Shown: positions 25,868 through 33,646 of the stretch, piece after piece
How the letters are laid out: each line of letters begins with the position of its first letter
Numbering within the stretch: the stretch's first letter is position 1
DNA from: Pseudomonas sp. DY-1
GTDB lineage: Bacteria > Pseudomonadota > Gammaproteobacteria > Pseudomonadales > Pseudomonadaceae
Length of the DNA stretch: 64,000 nucleotides
Direction of reading: 5' to 3'
Assembly: GCF_003626975.1 (NCBI RefSeq)
Contig: NZ_CP032616.1
Coordinates: 930,001 to 994,000 of the forward strand
Translations under genes and position numbers: made by a program
The notes under the pieces: model-generated
The model's input: only the letters and a program-made list of their open reading frames with translations
The model's database searches: none
Told to the model about the DNA's origin: nothing

Positions 25868-26859
25868 CCGCGCTGGGATCGCGCACACGGGTTCTGATGC
25901 CCGGTGTGATCGTCAGCGCCGTGGTCGCCGCGGCGGCCACCTTCCTTTCCGAGCACTACGGTGCTCCGGTGATGCTCTTCGCCCTCTTGCTGGGTCTCGC
26001 GGTGAACTTCCTGGCGACCGACGGCGCATGCAAGCCCGGCATCGAGTTCACCGCCCGCGAAGTACTGCGGGTTGGCGTGGCACTGTTGGGCATCCGCATC
26101 ACCCTGGAACAGATCGCGTCGCTCGGCTGGCAACCAGTCGCCATGGTGGTGGCACTGGTGGTGGTTACCATCCTCGTGTCAGTCGCAGTGGCGCGTCTGC
26201 TTGGCTTCAATAGCCTGTTCGGCCTGCTCACCGGCGGCGCCACTGCCATCTGTGGCGCTTCGGCAGCCCTGGCCCTGGCGGCGGCACTGCCCAGCCACCC
26301 GCAGAAGGAACGCGCGACGCTGTTCACCGTGATTGGCGTATCGGCACTGTCCACCCTGGCGATGATCCTCTACCCGATGATTGCCGAGGTCCTTGGGCTC
26401 TCGCCATTGCATGCCGGTTTCTTCATCGGCGGCACCATTCACGACGTGGCCCAGGTAGTGGGCGCTGGCTACAGCATGTCCCACGAAACCGGCGACAGCG
26501 CCACCGTGGTCAAGCTGATGCGCGTAGCGATGCTGCTGCCGGTGATTGTCTGCGCCGCCATGATCACTCGCATGCGCGGCGCCGAGCCGGGCAGCAAGCG
26601 GCCGCCGCTGCTGCCCTGGTTCGCGGTGGGTTTCGTGATCCTGGCCGCGATCAACAGCACGGGTGTGATTCCGCCGATGGTGCAAGAAGCCGGCAACGAA
26701 CTGTCGCGCTGGTGCCTGGTGATCGCCATCAGTGCCCTGGGCATGAAAACCCAACTCAAGGACCTGGCCTCGGTAGGCATCAAGCCAATCCTGCTGATGG
26801 TCGGGGAAACCGCGTTCCTCGCCGCCCTGGTGCTGGCAATGCTGCACTGGGGGTTCTGA
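25849..26859 (+). CDS. YeiH family membrane protein (putative sulfate/sulfite exporter)
   Basis: A 336-residue inner-membrane protein with about ten hydrophobic segments. Blocks such as ALLLGLAVNFLA, EVLRVGVALLGIRITLEQI, GATAICGASAALALAAALP and GTIHDVAQVVGAGYSM mark the YeiH/PSE family, which is thought to export sulfate or sulfite. This would match release of an inorganic anion by the TauD-type dioxygenase. It is the last gene of operon 1 and is followed by two tandem terminators. Confidence 0.85.
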   Translation: MSATAITALGSRTRVLMPGVIVSAVVAAAATFLSEHYGAPVMLFALLLGLAVNFLATDGACKPGIEFTAREVLRVGVALLGIRITLEQIASLGWQPVAMVVALVVVTILVSVAVARLLGFNSLFGLLTGGATAICGASAALALAAALPSHPQKERATLFTVIGVSALSTLAMILYPMIAEVLGLSPLHAGFFIGGTIHDVAQVVGAGYSMSHETGDSATVVKLMRVAMLLPVIVCAAMITRMRGAEPGSKRPPLLPWFAVGFVILAAINSTGVIPPMVQEAGNELSRWCLVIAISALGMKTQLKDLASVGIKPILLMVGETAFLAALVLAMLHWGF

Positions 26860-26914
26860 AGCTTTACTCCTGCTCCCGTGAGGGGGTCATCGATGCCTGC
26901 CACAGCGGGCTTTC

Positions 26915-26962
26915 ACCGCGCCGAAGTCTTTTGCGACGGACTTCGTAGCGCGGTTTTTTTTT
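26915..26962 (+). terminator. Terminator 1 of operon 1
   Basis: A stem of ACCGCGC-CGAAGTC (26915-26928) pairs with GACTTCG-TA-GCGCGGT (26939-26954) through 14 base pairs with a 2-base bulge. Nine T follow. Confidence 0.9.
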
Positions 26963-26969
26963 GGCGTGA

Positions 26970-27005
26970 AGGGGTGAATGCAGGGAGGCATTCGCCCCTT
27001 TTTTT
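26970..27005. terminator. Terminator 2, back-to-back with terminator 1
   Basis: AGGGGTGAATGC (26970-26981) pairs with GCATTCGCCCCT (26988-26999) with one non-Watson-Crick position; seven T follow. Together with terminator 1 it forms a tandem stop between operon 1 and the converging AraC-type gene. Confidence 0.88.
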
Positions 27006-27030
27006 CATTGGGCGGCTGGGGCAGTTGGCG

Positions 27031-27112
27031 TGGGAGCGAGCGCCGCTCGCGAAGTCCAATACGGGGCTCTCGGGAAACGTTGGGCTTCGCTGCGCTCTGC
27101 GCCAACCTACAG
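27031..27112. repeat. REP-like palindromes in the operon 1/AraC gap
   Basis: TGGGAGCGAGCG..CGCTCGCGAA at 27031-27053 is the same type as at 2441-2475. A second element, AAACGTTGGGCTTCGCTGCGCTCTGC..CAACC, occupies 27077-27112. Confidence 0.6.
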
Positions 27113-27119
27113 AAGCGGA

Positions 27120-28133
27120 CTACTCCTCCGCCTTCACCTGATGCTCACGCCGCCACGCCGCCGGTGCCATGCCGAACTGGGTGGTGAACCAGCGGGTAAA
27201 GGAGCTGGCCACCGAGTAGCCGAGCAAGTCGGCGATGCGTGAGAGGGAATAGCGCGGATTCTCCATGTAGCGCAGCACCAGGTCGCGGCGCACTTCGTTG
27301 ATCAGGTCGGAGAAGGTTACTTCGCTGTCTTCCAGGCGACGCTGGAGCGTACGCACGTTCATCCCCAGCGATTGGGCGATCTGTTCGATGGTGGCGCGGC
27401 CCATCGGCAGCAGCAGATAGATGGCCTTGCGCACGTCGTTCAGGGTCGATTGCTGGGCCGCGCCGGGCAGGGTTTCCACCAGGCGCCGGGCGTGGCGGGC
27501 CATGGCCGGGTCTGCCAGGGGGTTGGCTTTGTCGAGGTCGGCGGCCTGGCAGACGATGCCATTGAACTCGCTGCCGAACTCCAGCTTGCAGCCGAACACC
27601 CGTCGATGCAGCTGCAGGTCCGGCGGGGCGTCGTGGCTGAAGTTCACCGCCAGCGGGCGCCAGCCCGAGCCGAGCAGGGCGCTGCACATGCGGAACAGCA
27701 CGCCGATGGCCAGCTCCATGCCCTGGCGGATGGGCACCGGCGGGTCGGTGATGATCTCTTCGCGCAGCACCACCGTCTTGCCGACCTCGTCTACGAACAG
27801 GGCCAGTGATTCGTTGAGCAGGTGACGGTACTGCACGATGGTTTCCAGGGCGTCGCGCAGGGTCGGCTGGTGGGATAGCAGCAGGCTGATGACGCCAAAG
27901 TCCGAGAGCTGGCGGGACTCGGCCATGCGCAGGCCGAAGGTAGGGCAATTGCAGGCGCGAGCGGATGCTTCCAGCAGGTTGGCAACGGCCGCAGTAGGCA
28001 AGCGTTGTTCGGGGTTGTCCACCAGCGCCTGGCTCAGGCCGACCTGGCGCAACATCTGTTGCGGGTTGAGGCCCAGGTGCTGGGCAACTTCGATGTAGTT
28101 GGTCAGGGCCGCTGCGCGAACCATTGGGGTCAT
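27120..28133 (-). CDS. AraC family regulator with N-terminal arabinose-binding-like domain
   Basis: A transcriptional activator of about 337 residues, of the type in which a roughly 200-residue ligand-binding domain precedes a double helix-turn-helix. The HTH part runs from TIEQIAQSLGMNVRTLQRRL to IADLLGYSVASSFTRWF and ends FGMAPAAWRREH. I chose the ATG at 28133 (MTPMVRAAA); a GTG at 28145 would add four residues. It lies between two operons that share a direct-repeat box, in front of each of which it may bind. It converges with operon 1 and is divergent from operon 2, making it the obvious regulator of both. Confidence 0.88.
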   Translation of the reverse strand: MTPMVRAAALTNYIEVAQHLGLNPQQMLRQVGLSQALVDNPEQRLPTAAVANLLEASARACNCPTFGLRMAESRQLSDFGVISLLLSHQPTLRDALETIVQYRHLLNESLALFVDEVGKTVVLREEIITDPPVPIRQGMELAIGVLFRMCSALLGSGWRPLAVNFSHDAPPDLQLHRRVFGCKLEFGSEFNGIVCQAADLDKANPLADPAMARHARRLVETLPGAAQQSTLNDVRKAIYLLLPMGRATIEQIAQSLGMNVRTLQRRLEDSEVTFSDLINEVRRDLVLRYMENPRYSLSRIADLLGYSVASSFTRWFTTQFGMAPAAWRREHQVKAEE

Positions 28134-28488
28134 GTCGATCGCCACGCTGTCGTTGTGCCAGGGCTGCGCTGGTAGGCGCGCGCCAGCTGTTCTTGTCGTT
28201 TAAAGCGAAGTGAGTCTGTCGTCGACGATGGTCTTCGAATTTCTCTTTGATGACAACGCCGGTCCCGTTCCTCGTTTGCGGCAGATGAAAGTAAAGCCAA
28301 TTCCTGGAAAACAGCGCGCGCCACGGATGACGGGCGTGGCCGCCGGGCGGGACAGCAAAGGGGGTAGGGCGGCCCTGTCATGAAATGCGAAGAGGCTGAC
28401 GTTCTATGAGAAGCGACCACCCCCCCGCATCTCTACTGTTTGCATCACCAAGTTCCTCCAGTCGCGATTGCGGCAACAGGGTGATGAC
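28134..28488. other. Divergent intergenic region (AraC gene / operon 2)
   Basis: No gene in these 355 bases. It carries promoters for the AraC-type gene and operon 2, box B at 28375-28417, and a GCTGG..CCAGC hairpin at about 28165-28184. A GCGAAGTGAG word at about 28205 is a possible half-site for the regulator's own promoter. Confidence 0.6.
28375..28417 (+). promoter_or_regulatory. Regulon box B, direct-repeat AraC-type site
   Basis: Counterpart of box A (35 of 40 bases identical). GAAGAGGC at 28389-28396 and GAAGCGAC at 28410-28417 are imperfect direct repeats again 21 bp apart. It lies about 75 bp before the start of the alpha/beta hydrolase gene, the same distance as box A from its gene. 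Confidence 0.7.
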
Positions 28489-29052
28489 GTGAATAACAAC
28501 GACAGCGCAACCATCCTTATCGTCCCCGGCCTGCGGGATCACGTGCCAGAACACTGGCAGACCCTGCTGGCCGCACAACTGCCCAAAGTTCGCAGCGTAC
28601 CTCCACTGGAGCAGGACAAGCTGAGCCTGTCGGCCCGCGTCGAAGCCATCCAGCGTGAGCTGGAGCAGATCGACGGCCCTGTGATCCTTGTGGCCCACAG
28701 TGCCGGCGTGCTCATGGTGGCGCACTGGGCGGCTCGCTACAGCCGACCGATCAAGGGTGCCCTGCTGGCCACGCCGCCGGACCTCGACGCCACCTGGCCG
28801 GCGAACTACCCGAGCCCCGAGTCCCTGCACGCCAATGGCTGGACCCCGCTGCCGCGTCAGCCGCTGCCGTTCCCCACCCTTGTGTGTGCCAGTGACGACG
28901 ACCACCTGGCCAGCCTGGACGCCGTCCGCGAGCTGGCCAGCGACTGGGAAGCCAGCCTGGTCGAACTGGGCAAGGTCGGCCATCTCAATCCTGCCACCGG
29001 TTACGGCGAATGGCCTGATGCCCATGAGCTGATCGAGATACTGGATCGCTGA
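28489..29052 (+). CDS. RBBP9/YdeN-type alpha/beta hydrolase
   Basis: A 187-residue cytoplasmic serine hydrolase. The nucleophile elbow is LVAHSAGVLMVAHW, the acid follows in VCASDDDHLAS, and the histidine is in KVGHLNPATGYG. The N-terminus ILIVPGLRDHVPEHW is typical of the family. GTG at 28489 with an AGG 8-9 bases upstream is preferred over a TTG at 28468. First gene of operon 2. It may hydrolyse an ester, lactone or thioester of the pathway substrate. Confidence 0.85.
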   Translation: MNNNDSATILIVPGLRDHVPEHWQTLLAAQLPKVRSVPPLEQDKLSLSARVEAIQRELEQIDGPVILVAHSAGVLMVAHWAARYSRPIKGALLATPPDLDATWPANYPSPESLHANGWTPLPRQPLPFPTLVCASDDDHLASLDAVRELASDWEASLVELGKVGHLNPATGYGEWPDAHELIEILDR

Positions 29053-29186
29053 TACGCAAACCAGATGAGTTCGGCCGGGGAGTCCGGCGAAAGCGGCGCG
29101 CGGCCATGCAACCGGCTGCGCACTGACCAGGCAAGGAGCACAGCAGCGGTTGCGGTAGCCATTACAACAAAAAGCGGAGCCAACGC

Positions 29187-31109
29187 ATGAAAGACAAGAA
29201 CAATCACAACCTGAACCTGCGCAGGTGCCTGCTCGCGTCGGCGATCGCCGCCGGAATCGGCGCGCCAGCCGCGGTACAGGCCATGGAAGTCGACACCGGC
29301 AATCCGGACTGGTCGGTGCGTTTCGACAACACCGTGAAGTACAACTACGGCGTTCGCACCGAAAGCGCAGACAAGCGCATGCTGGCTACGCCGAACAACA
29401 ACGACGGCGACTACAACTTCCGTCGTTCCGGCACCAACATCACCAACCGCGTCGACCTGTTGACCGAACTGGACGTGATCCACCAAGGCAACAAGGGCTT
29501 CCGCGTCAGTGCCGCCAGCTGGTACGACAAGGCCTACGACAACACCGGTTCCAACTCCAACCCGTTCGTCAACGGCAACGAGGCGTTCTCTCGCATCGCC
29601 GGCCAGCCTGGCACTAACAATGCCGTGCTCGGTAGCCCGCACCTGTCCAACTACGCCCAGCGTTACTACAGCGGCCCGTCTGGCGAAATCCTCGACGCCT
29701 TCGTGTTCTACAGCACCGAAATCGGCGACGAGTCGATGTTCAGCGTCAAGGCCGGTCAGCACAACGTGTACTGGGGCGAAACCATCCTCAACCCGGTGCA
29801 TGCCATCAGCTACGGCCAGTCCGGCCTGGACCTGGCGAAGCTCGCCGCCGCGCCGGGCACGGAGGCGAAGGAACTGTTCGTTCCGCGCAACCAGATTTCC
29901 GCGTCCTTCACCATCAACCCCGAACTGACCGTCGCTGCCCAGTATTTCCTCGATTGGGACGCCGCACGCCTGCCTGAGGCCGGCACCTACTACGGCAGTT
30001 CCGACGTGGTGGGTTTCGGCGCCCAGTCCTTCATCCTCGGCCACACGGGCGGCCCAGGCCTGGCCGGAGCGAATGGCACCCTGACCAACATTCGCCGTGG
30101 CCACGACATCACCCCGGATAAACGCGGTGACTGGGGCCTGATGCTCAAGTGGTCCCCTGAATGGCTGGACGGTACGGTCGGCGCCTATTACCGCCAGACC
30201 GCGGAAATCCTGCCGCAGGCTGTACTCGACGGCACCGGTCTGACCGCCAGGGGCACGGCTGGCCCCATCGCCAACGTGCAGCGGTCCATCAGCACCACCA
30301 ACTACAAGCTCGCATACGGCGACGACATCGACATCTTTGGCCTGAGCCTGTCCAAGGAGTTCGGCGGCATCAGCGTCGCCAGCGACCTGAACATCCGCCA
30401 CAACATGCCGTTGGCGAGCATCCCGGCCATTGTCAGTGCCTCCGGCCCCGGCGGCCTCGCAGCGGGCCTCGGCCTGCTGCCGGCGCGTATTCCGGGCTCC
30501 GGCGTGGTCACTGATCTGCCGAGCAGCGGCGACAGCATGAGCGCCACCGGCGACACGCTGCACTGGACCCTGAACGGCTTGATGACCATCGGTGACACGC
30601 CGCTGTTCGACGCGGCCAGCCTGCTGGGCGAGCTCTACTACAGCAACCTGCTGAAACTCGATAGCCACAACGAGGCGCTCTACAAGGGCAAGGACACCTA
30701 CCGTGGCATCGACAAACCAACCCGCGACAACTGGGGCGTCGCAGTGAACTTCACGCCCACCTGGTACCAGGTGTTCCCGGGCGTGGACATGACCGCGCCG
30801 ATGTCGGTGAACGTCGGCCTGGACGGCGTCTCTCCGGTCCAGGGTGGTGGTGCCGAAGACACCGGCAACTACTCCGTGGGGATCGGCGCGGCTATCTACA
30901 ACCAGTACTTCGTCGACCTGAAGTACGTGGACTCATTCGGCGATGCCAAGAAGTGCACCAACGGTGCCACCGACGGCTCGACTCCTAACGCATTGGATGC
31001 CACGCAGCGCTACACCTGCTATGCCGGGGGTTACTCCTCCTTCTCCGGCGGCGGAGCTACCACGGAAGACCGTGGCGCGGTTTACCTGACTTTGAAGACC
31101 ACCTTCTGA
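29187..31109 (+). CDS. DUF1302 outer-membrane beta-barrel-like protein
   Basis: A 640-residue secreted protein with a signal peptide (CLLASAIAAGIGAPAAVQAM). The mature part is rich in Tyr, Asn and Gly and repeated aromatic-terminated strands (YKLAYGDDIDIFGLSL, VGIGAAIYNQYFVDLKYVD), and it ends KTTF with a terminal phenylalanine, as outer-membrane proteins do. Members usually neighbour DUF1329 and an MMPL exporter in clusters for hydrophobic compounds, as here. The specific role (uptake, export or assembly) is unknown. Confidence 0.88.
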   Translation: MKDKNNHNLNLRRCLLASAIAAGIGAPAAVQAMEVDTGNPDWSVRFDNTVKYNYGVRTESADKRMLATPNNNDGDYNFRRSGTNITNRVDLLTELDVIHQGNKGFRVSAASWYDKAYDNTGSNSNPFVNGNEAFSRIAGQPGTNNAVLGSPHLSNYAQRYYSGPSGEILDAFVFYSTEIGDESMFSVKAGQHNVYWGETILNPVHAISYGQSGLDLAKLAAAPGTEAKELFVPRNQISASFTINPELTVAAQYFLDWDAARLPEAGTYYGSSDVVGFGAQSFILGHTGGPGLAGANGTLTNIRRGHDITPDKRGDWGLMLKWSPEWLDGTVGAYYRQTAEILPQAVLDGTGLTARGTAGPIANVQRSISTTNYKLAYGDDIDIFGLSLSKEFGGISVASDLNIRHNMPLASIPAIVSASGPGGLAAGLGLLPARIPGSGVVTDLPSSGDSMSATGDTLHWTLNGLMTIGDTPLFDAASLLGELYYSNLLKLDSHNEALYKGKDTYRGIDKPTRDNWGVAVNFTPTWYQVFPGVDMTAPMSVNVGLDGVSPVQGGGAEDTGNYSVGIGAAIYNQYFVDLKYVDSFGDAKKCTNGATDGSTPNALDATQRYTCYAGGYSSFSGGGATTEDRGAVYLTLKTTF

Positions 31110-31149
31110 CATTCCGCACCGCTCGTGACCCGAGCAGGAGAACAACGAG

Positions 31150-32508
31150 ATGAAATTCGTGAAAACTCTGATGGCGGCTTCCCTCGCGGTGGCCTTCTCC
31201 AGCACTTCCCTTGCCGCCGTATCGCCTGATGAAGCGGCCAAGCTGGGCAACAACCTGACCCTGGTCGGCGCCGAAAAGGCCGCCAGCGCCGATGGCTCGA
31301 TCCCGGCCTATGAGGGTGGCCTGACCACCGCGCCGGCCGGCTTCAAGGCTGGCGACAGCATGCGTCCGGATCCCTTCGCCAGCGAGAAACCGCTGCTGGT
31401 GATCGATGGCAAGAACGTCGACCAGTACAAGAACCAGCTCAGTGCCACCACCGTGGAACTGGCCAAGCGCTACCCGGATTTCCGCGTGGATGTCTACCCG
31501 ACCCACCGGACCGTGGCCATGCCCCAGGCGGTGCTGGACAACGCGGTCAAGAATGCCACCGGCGCCAAGACCGGCAATGGCGGCCTGGCCCTCGACAACG
31601 TACTCCCGGGCGTACCCTTCCCGATTCCGCAGTCGGGCGCTGAAGCCATGTGGAACCACCTGCTGCGCTACCAGGGTGTGACCATCAACTCCAAGTACGA
31701 TTCCTGGAACGTCGACTCTGCCGGCGTGGCGACCCTCGCCACCACCGGCCAGGCCTTCATCAACTACCCGATCTACGAAAACCTGAACAAGCCCATCGCC
31801 AACACCGACGTCTATTACCAGATGAAGCTGTATTACTCGGGCCCGGCACGCCGCGCTGGCGAGGCGATCATGCTCAAGGACGCCGCCAACGCTGTCGAGC
31901 AACCGCGCCGCGCCTGGCAGTACCTGCCCGGTCAGCGCCGCGTGAAGCTGGCACCGAGCCTGGCCTACGACACCCCGAACCCGGGTACCGCCGGTGCTGG
32001 CACCTACGACGACGTGTTCGTCTTCAACGGTGCGCTGGACCGCTATGACTGGAAACTGGTGGGCAAGCAGGAACTGATCGTTCCCTACAACACCTACAAG
32101 CTGACCTACGCCCAGGACCCGAAGACCCTGACCACCCCCAACCACCTGGCACCTGACTACGTGCGCTGGGAGAAGCACCGCGTCTGGGTCGTCGAAGGCA
32201 CGCTGAAGGACGGCGCCCGCCATATCTATGCCAAGCGCCGCTTCTACCTCGACGAAGACAGCTGGGTGGCCCTGGCCTCCGACCAGTACGACGCCCGTGG
32301 GCAGATCTACCGTGGCTCCTTCGCCTTCCTCAGCCAGAGCTACGACAAGCAAGTACCGGATACCACGCCGTTCGTGATCTACGACCTGGTGGGTAACTCC
32401 TACAACATCAACGGCATCGTTGGCCCGTACGGCGGCATCCGTTATATCGACCCGCTGACCAAGGCTCAGTGGGCAGCCGAGTCCCTGGCTGGCGCTGGCA
32501 TTCGCTAA
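31150..32508 (+). CDS. DUF1329 family periplasmic protein
   Basis: A 452-residue exported protein with a signal peptide (MAASLAVAFSSTSLAA). The conserved DUF1329 features include GSIPAYEGGL near residue 50, VLPGVPFPIPQSGAEAMWNHLLRY, RRAWQYLPGQRRVKLAP and VRWEKHRVWVVEGTLK. Related folds resemble LolB/LolA lipid carriers, so it may carry a hydrophobic ligand across the periplasm. It starts 41 bp after the DUF1302 gene, with AGGAG upstream, and is followed by a strong hairpin. Confidence 0.9.
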   Translation: MKFVKTLMAASLAVAFSSTSLAAVSPDEAAKLGNNLTLVGAEKAASADGSIPAYEGGLTTAPAGFKAGDSMRPDPFASEKPLLVIDGKNVDQYKNQLSATTVELAKRYPDFRVDVYPTHRTVAMPQAVLDNAVKNATGAKTGNGGLALDNVLPGVPFPIPQSGAEAMWNHLLRYQGVTINSKYDSWNVDSAGVATLATTGQAFINYPIYENLNKPIANTDVYYQMKLYYSGPARRAGEAIMLKDAANAVEQPRRAWQYLPGQRRVKLAPSLAYDTPNPGTAGAGTYDDVFVFNGALDRYDWKLVGKQELIVPYNTYKLTYAQDPKTLTTPNHLAPDYVRWEKHRVWVVEGTLKDGARHIYAKRRFYLDEDSWVALASDQYDARGQIYRGSFAFLSQSYDKQVPDTTPFVIYDLVGNSYNINGIVGPYGGIRYIDPLTKAQWAAESLAGAGIR

Positions 32509-32516
32509 GCCAGGCT

Positions 32517-32562
32517 GGTTGTCGCTCCCTTTGAGTGTGGGGGAGCGACAACCCCTTTTTTT
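32517..32562 (+). terminator. Internal terminator/attenuator in operon 2
   Basis: A perfect 13-bp stem GGTTGTCGCTCCC (32517-32529) with GGGAGCGACAACC (32541-32553), loop of 11, then CC and seven T. It lies between the DUF1329 gene and the YCF48-like gene, inside the operon, so part of the transcripts would end here. Confidence 0.88.
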
Positions 32563-32576
32563 CAGAGGACGTCCCG

Positions 32577-33629
32577 ATGATTTCTTTCAAGTTCATCGCC
32601 CTGGGCATAGCCCTGATGGCGGGTAATGCCCACGCCGCATCTTTGGTGGATGTGCTCGAACTGCCGGCGCAGCACAGCGAACTGGCGCTACGCAGTCCCT
32701 TGCTCGACCTGGTGCAGGCCGGCCAGCGCCTGGTCGCGGTAGGCCAGCGTGGTCACATTCTCTACTCCGATGACCAGGGCCAAAGCTGGACCCAGGCCAG
32801 CGTGCCGGTCAGCTCCGACCTTAATGCCGTGCAGTTCCCCACGGAGAAGCAGGGCTGGGCCGTAGGCCATGACGGCGTCGTACTGCACAGCAGCGATGGT
32901 GGTGCCAGTTGGGTAAAGCAGCTCGATGGTCGCCAGCTCGGTCGCCTCATGCAGGACTACTACAGCGCCCGGCCTGATGCCGGGCAATGGCTGGAAGAGG
33001 GCAAGCGCATCGAGACCGAAGGCGCCGACAAGCCCTTCCTCGATCTCTGGTTCAGCGATGAACGCAATGGTTTCGTCGTGGGTGCCTTCAACCTGATCTT
33101 CCGCACCCGCGATGGCGGGCAGAGCTGGGAGCCCTGGACCGACCGTACCGACAACCCGTCCGGCTACCACCTCAACGCCATCACCAGCGACGGCGAGCAT
33201 CTCTACATTGTCGGGGAGCAAGGCCTGCTGTTGCGCCTCGACGACGGTGGTGAGCGCTTCCAGGCCCTGCAGTCGCCCTATCAGGGCAGCTTCTTCGGTA
33301 TCAGCGCCCAGCCTGGCGCGGTACTGGCGTACGGCCTGCGCGGACACGCCTACCGAAGCACCGATGCCGGCGCCAGCTGGACAGCGGTGAAGACCGGGCT
33401 GAACAGCAGCATCACCGCGTCCACGCGCGACGCCCAAGGCACGCTCTACCTGTTCGGCCAGACTGGTCAGGCCTTGGCCAGCAGTGATCAGGGCGCCAGC
33501 TTCCAGCCCCTGGACATCGGCCAGCCAGTGCCTGTCTACGGCGCCCTGGCGTCAAGCGACAACGGCCTGCTGCTGGTTGGCGCGCGCGGCATCAGCCAGC
33601 GCCCCGTGGTTTCTGGAAAACAAGAATAA
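32577..33629 (+). CDS. YCF48/BNR-repeat periplasmic protein
   Basis: A 350-residue protein with a signal peptide (FIALGIALMAGNAHA). It has repeated beta-propeller blades of the BNR type with the SxDxGxSW pattern: YSDDQGQSWTQA, SSDGGASWVKQL, TRDGGQSWEPW, STDAGASWTAV and SSDQGASF. This matches the YCF48/photosystem-assembly-like family, found next to MMPL exporters in such clusters, where it may be an accessory. AGAGGA precedes the ATG at 32577. Role unknown. Confidence 0.87.
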   Translation: MISFKFIALGIALMAGNAHAASLVDVLELPAQHSELALRSPLLDLVQAGQRLVAVGQRGHILYSDDQGQSWTQASVPVSSDLNAVQFPTEKQGWAVGHDGVVLHSSDGGASWVKQLDGRQLGRLMQDYYSARPDAGQWLEEGKRIETEGADKPFLDLWFSDERNGFVVGAFNLIFRTRDGGQSWEPWTDRTDNPSGYHLNAITSDGEHLYIVGEQGLLLRLDDGGERFQALQSPYQGSFFGISAQPGAVLAYGLRGHAYRSTDAGASWTAVKTGLNSSITASTRDAQGTLYLFGQTGQALASSDQGASFQPLDIGQPVPVYGALASSDNGLLLVGARGISQRPVVSGKQE

Positions 33630-33646
33630 ATGCGAGGCATACCCAC

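Noticed and set aside
29001..30668. A 555-codon frame opposite the DUF1302 gene
   Set aside because: Antisense shadow of a well-supported secreted protein; no ribosome-binding site or recognisable domain.
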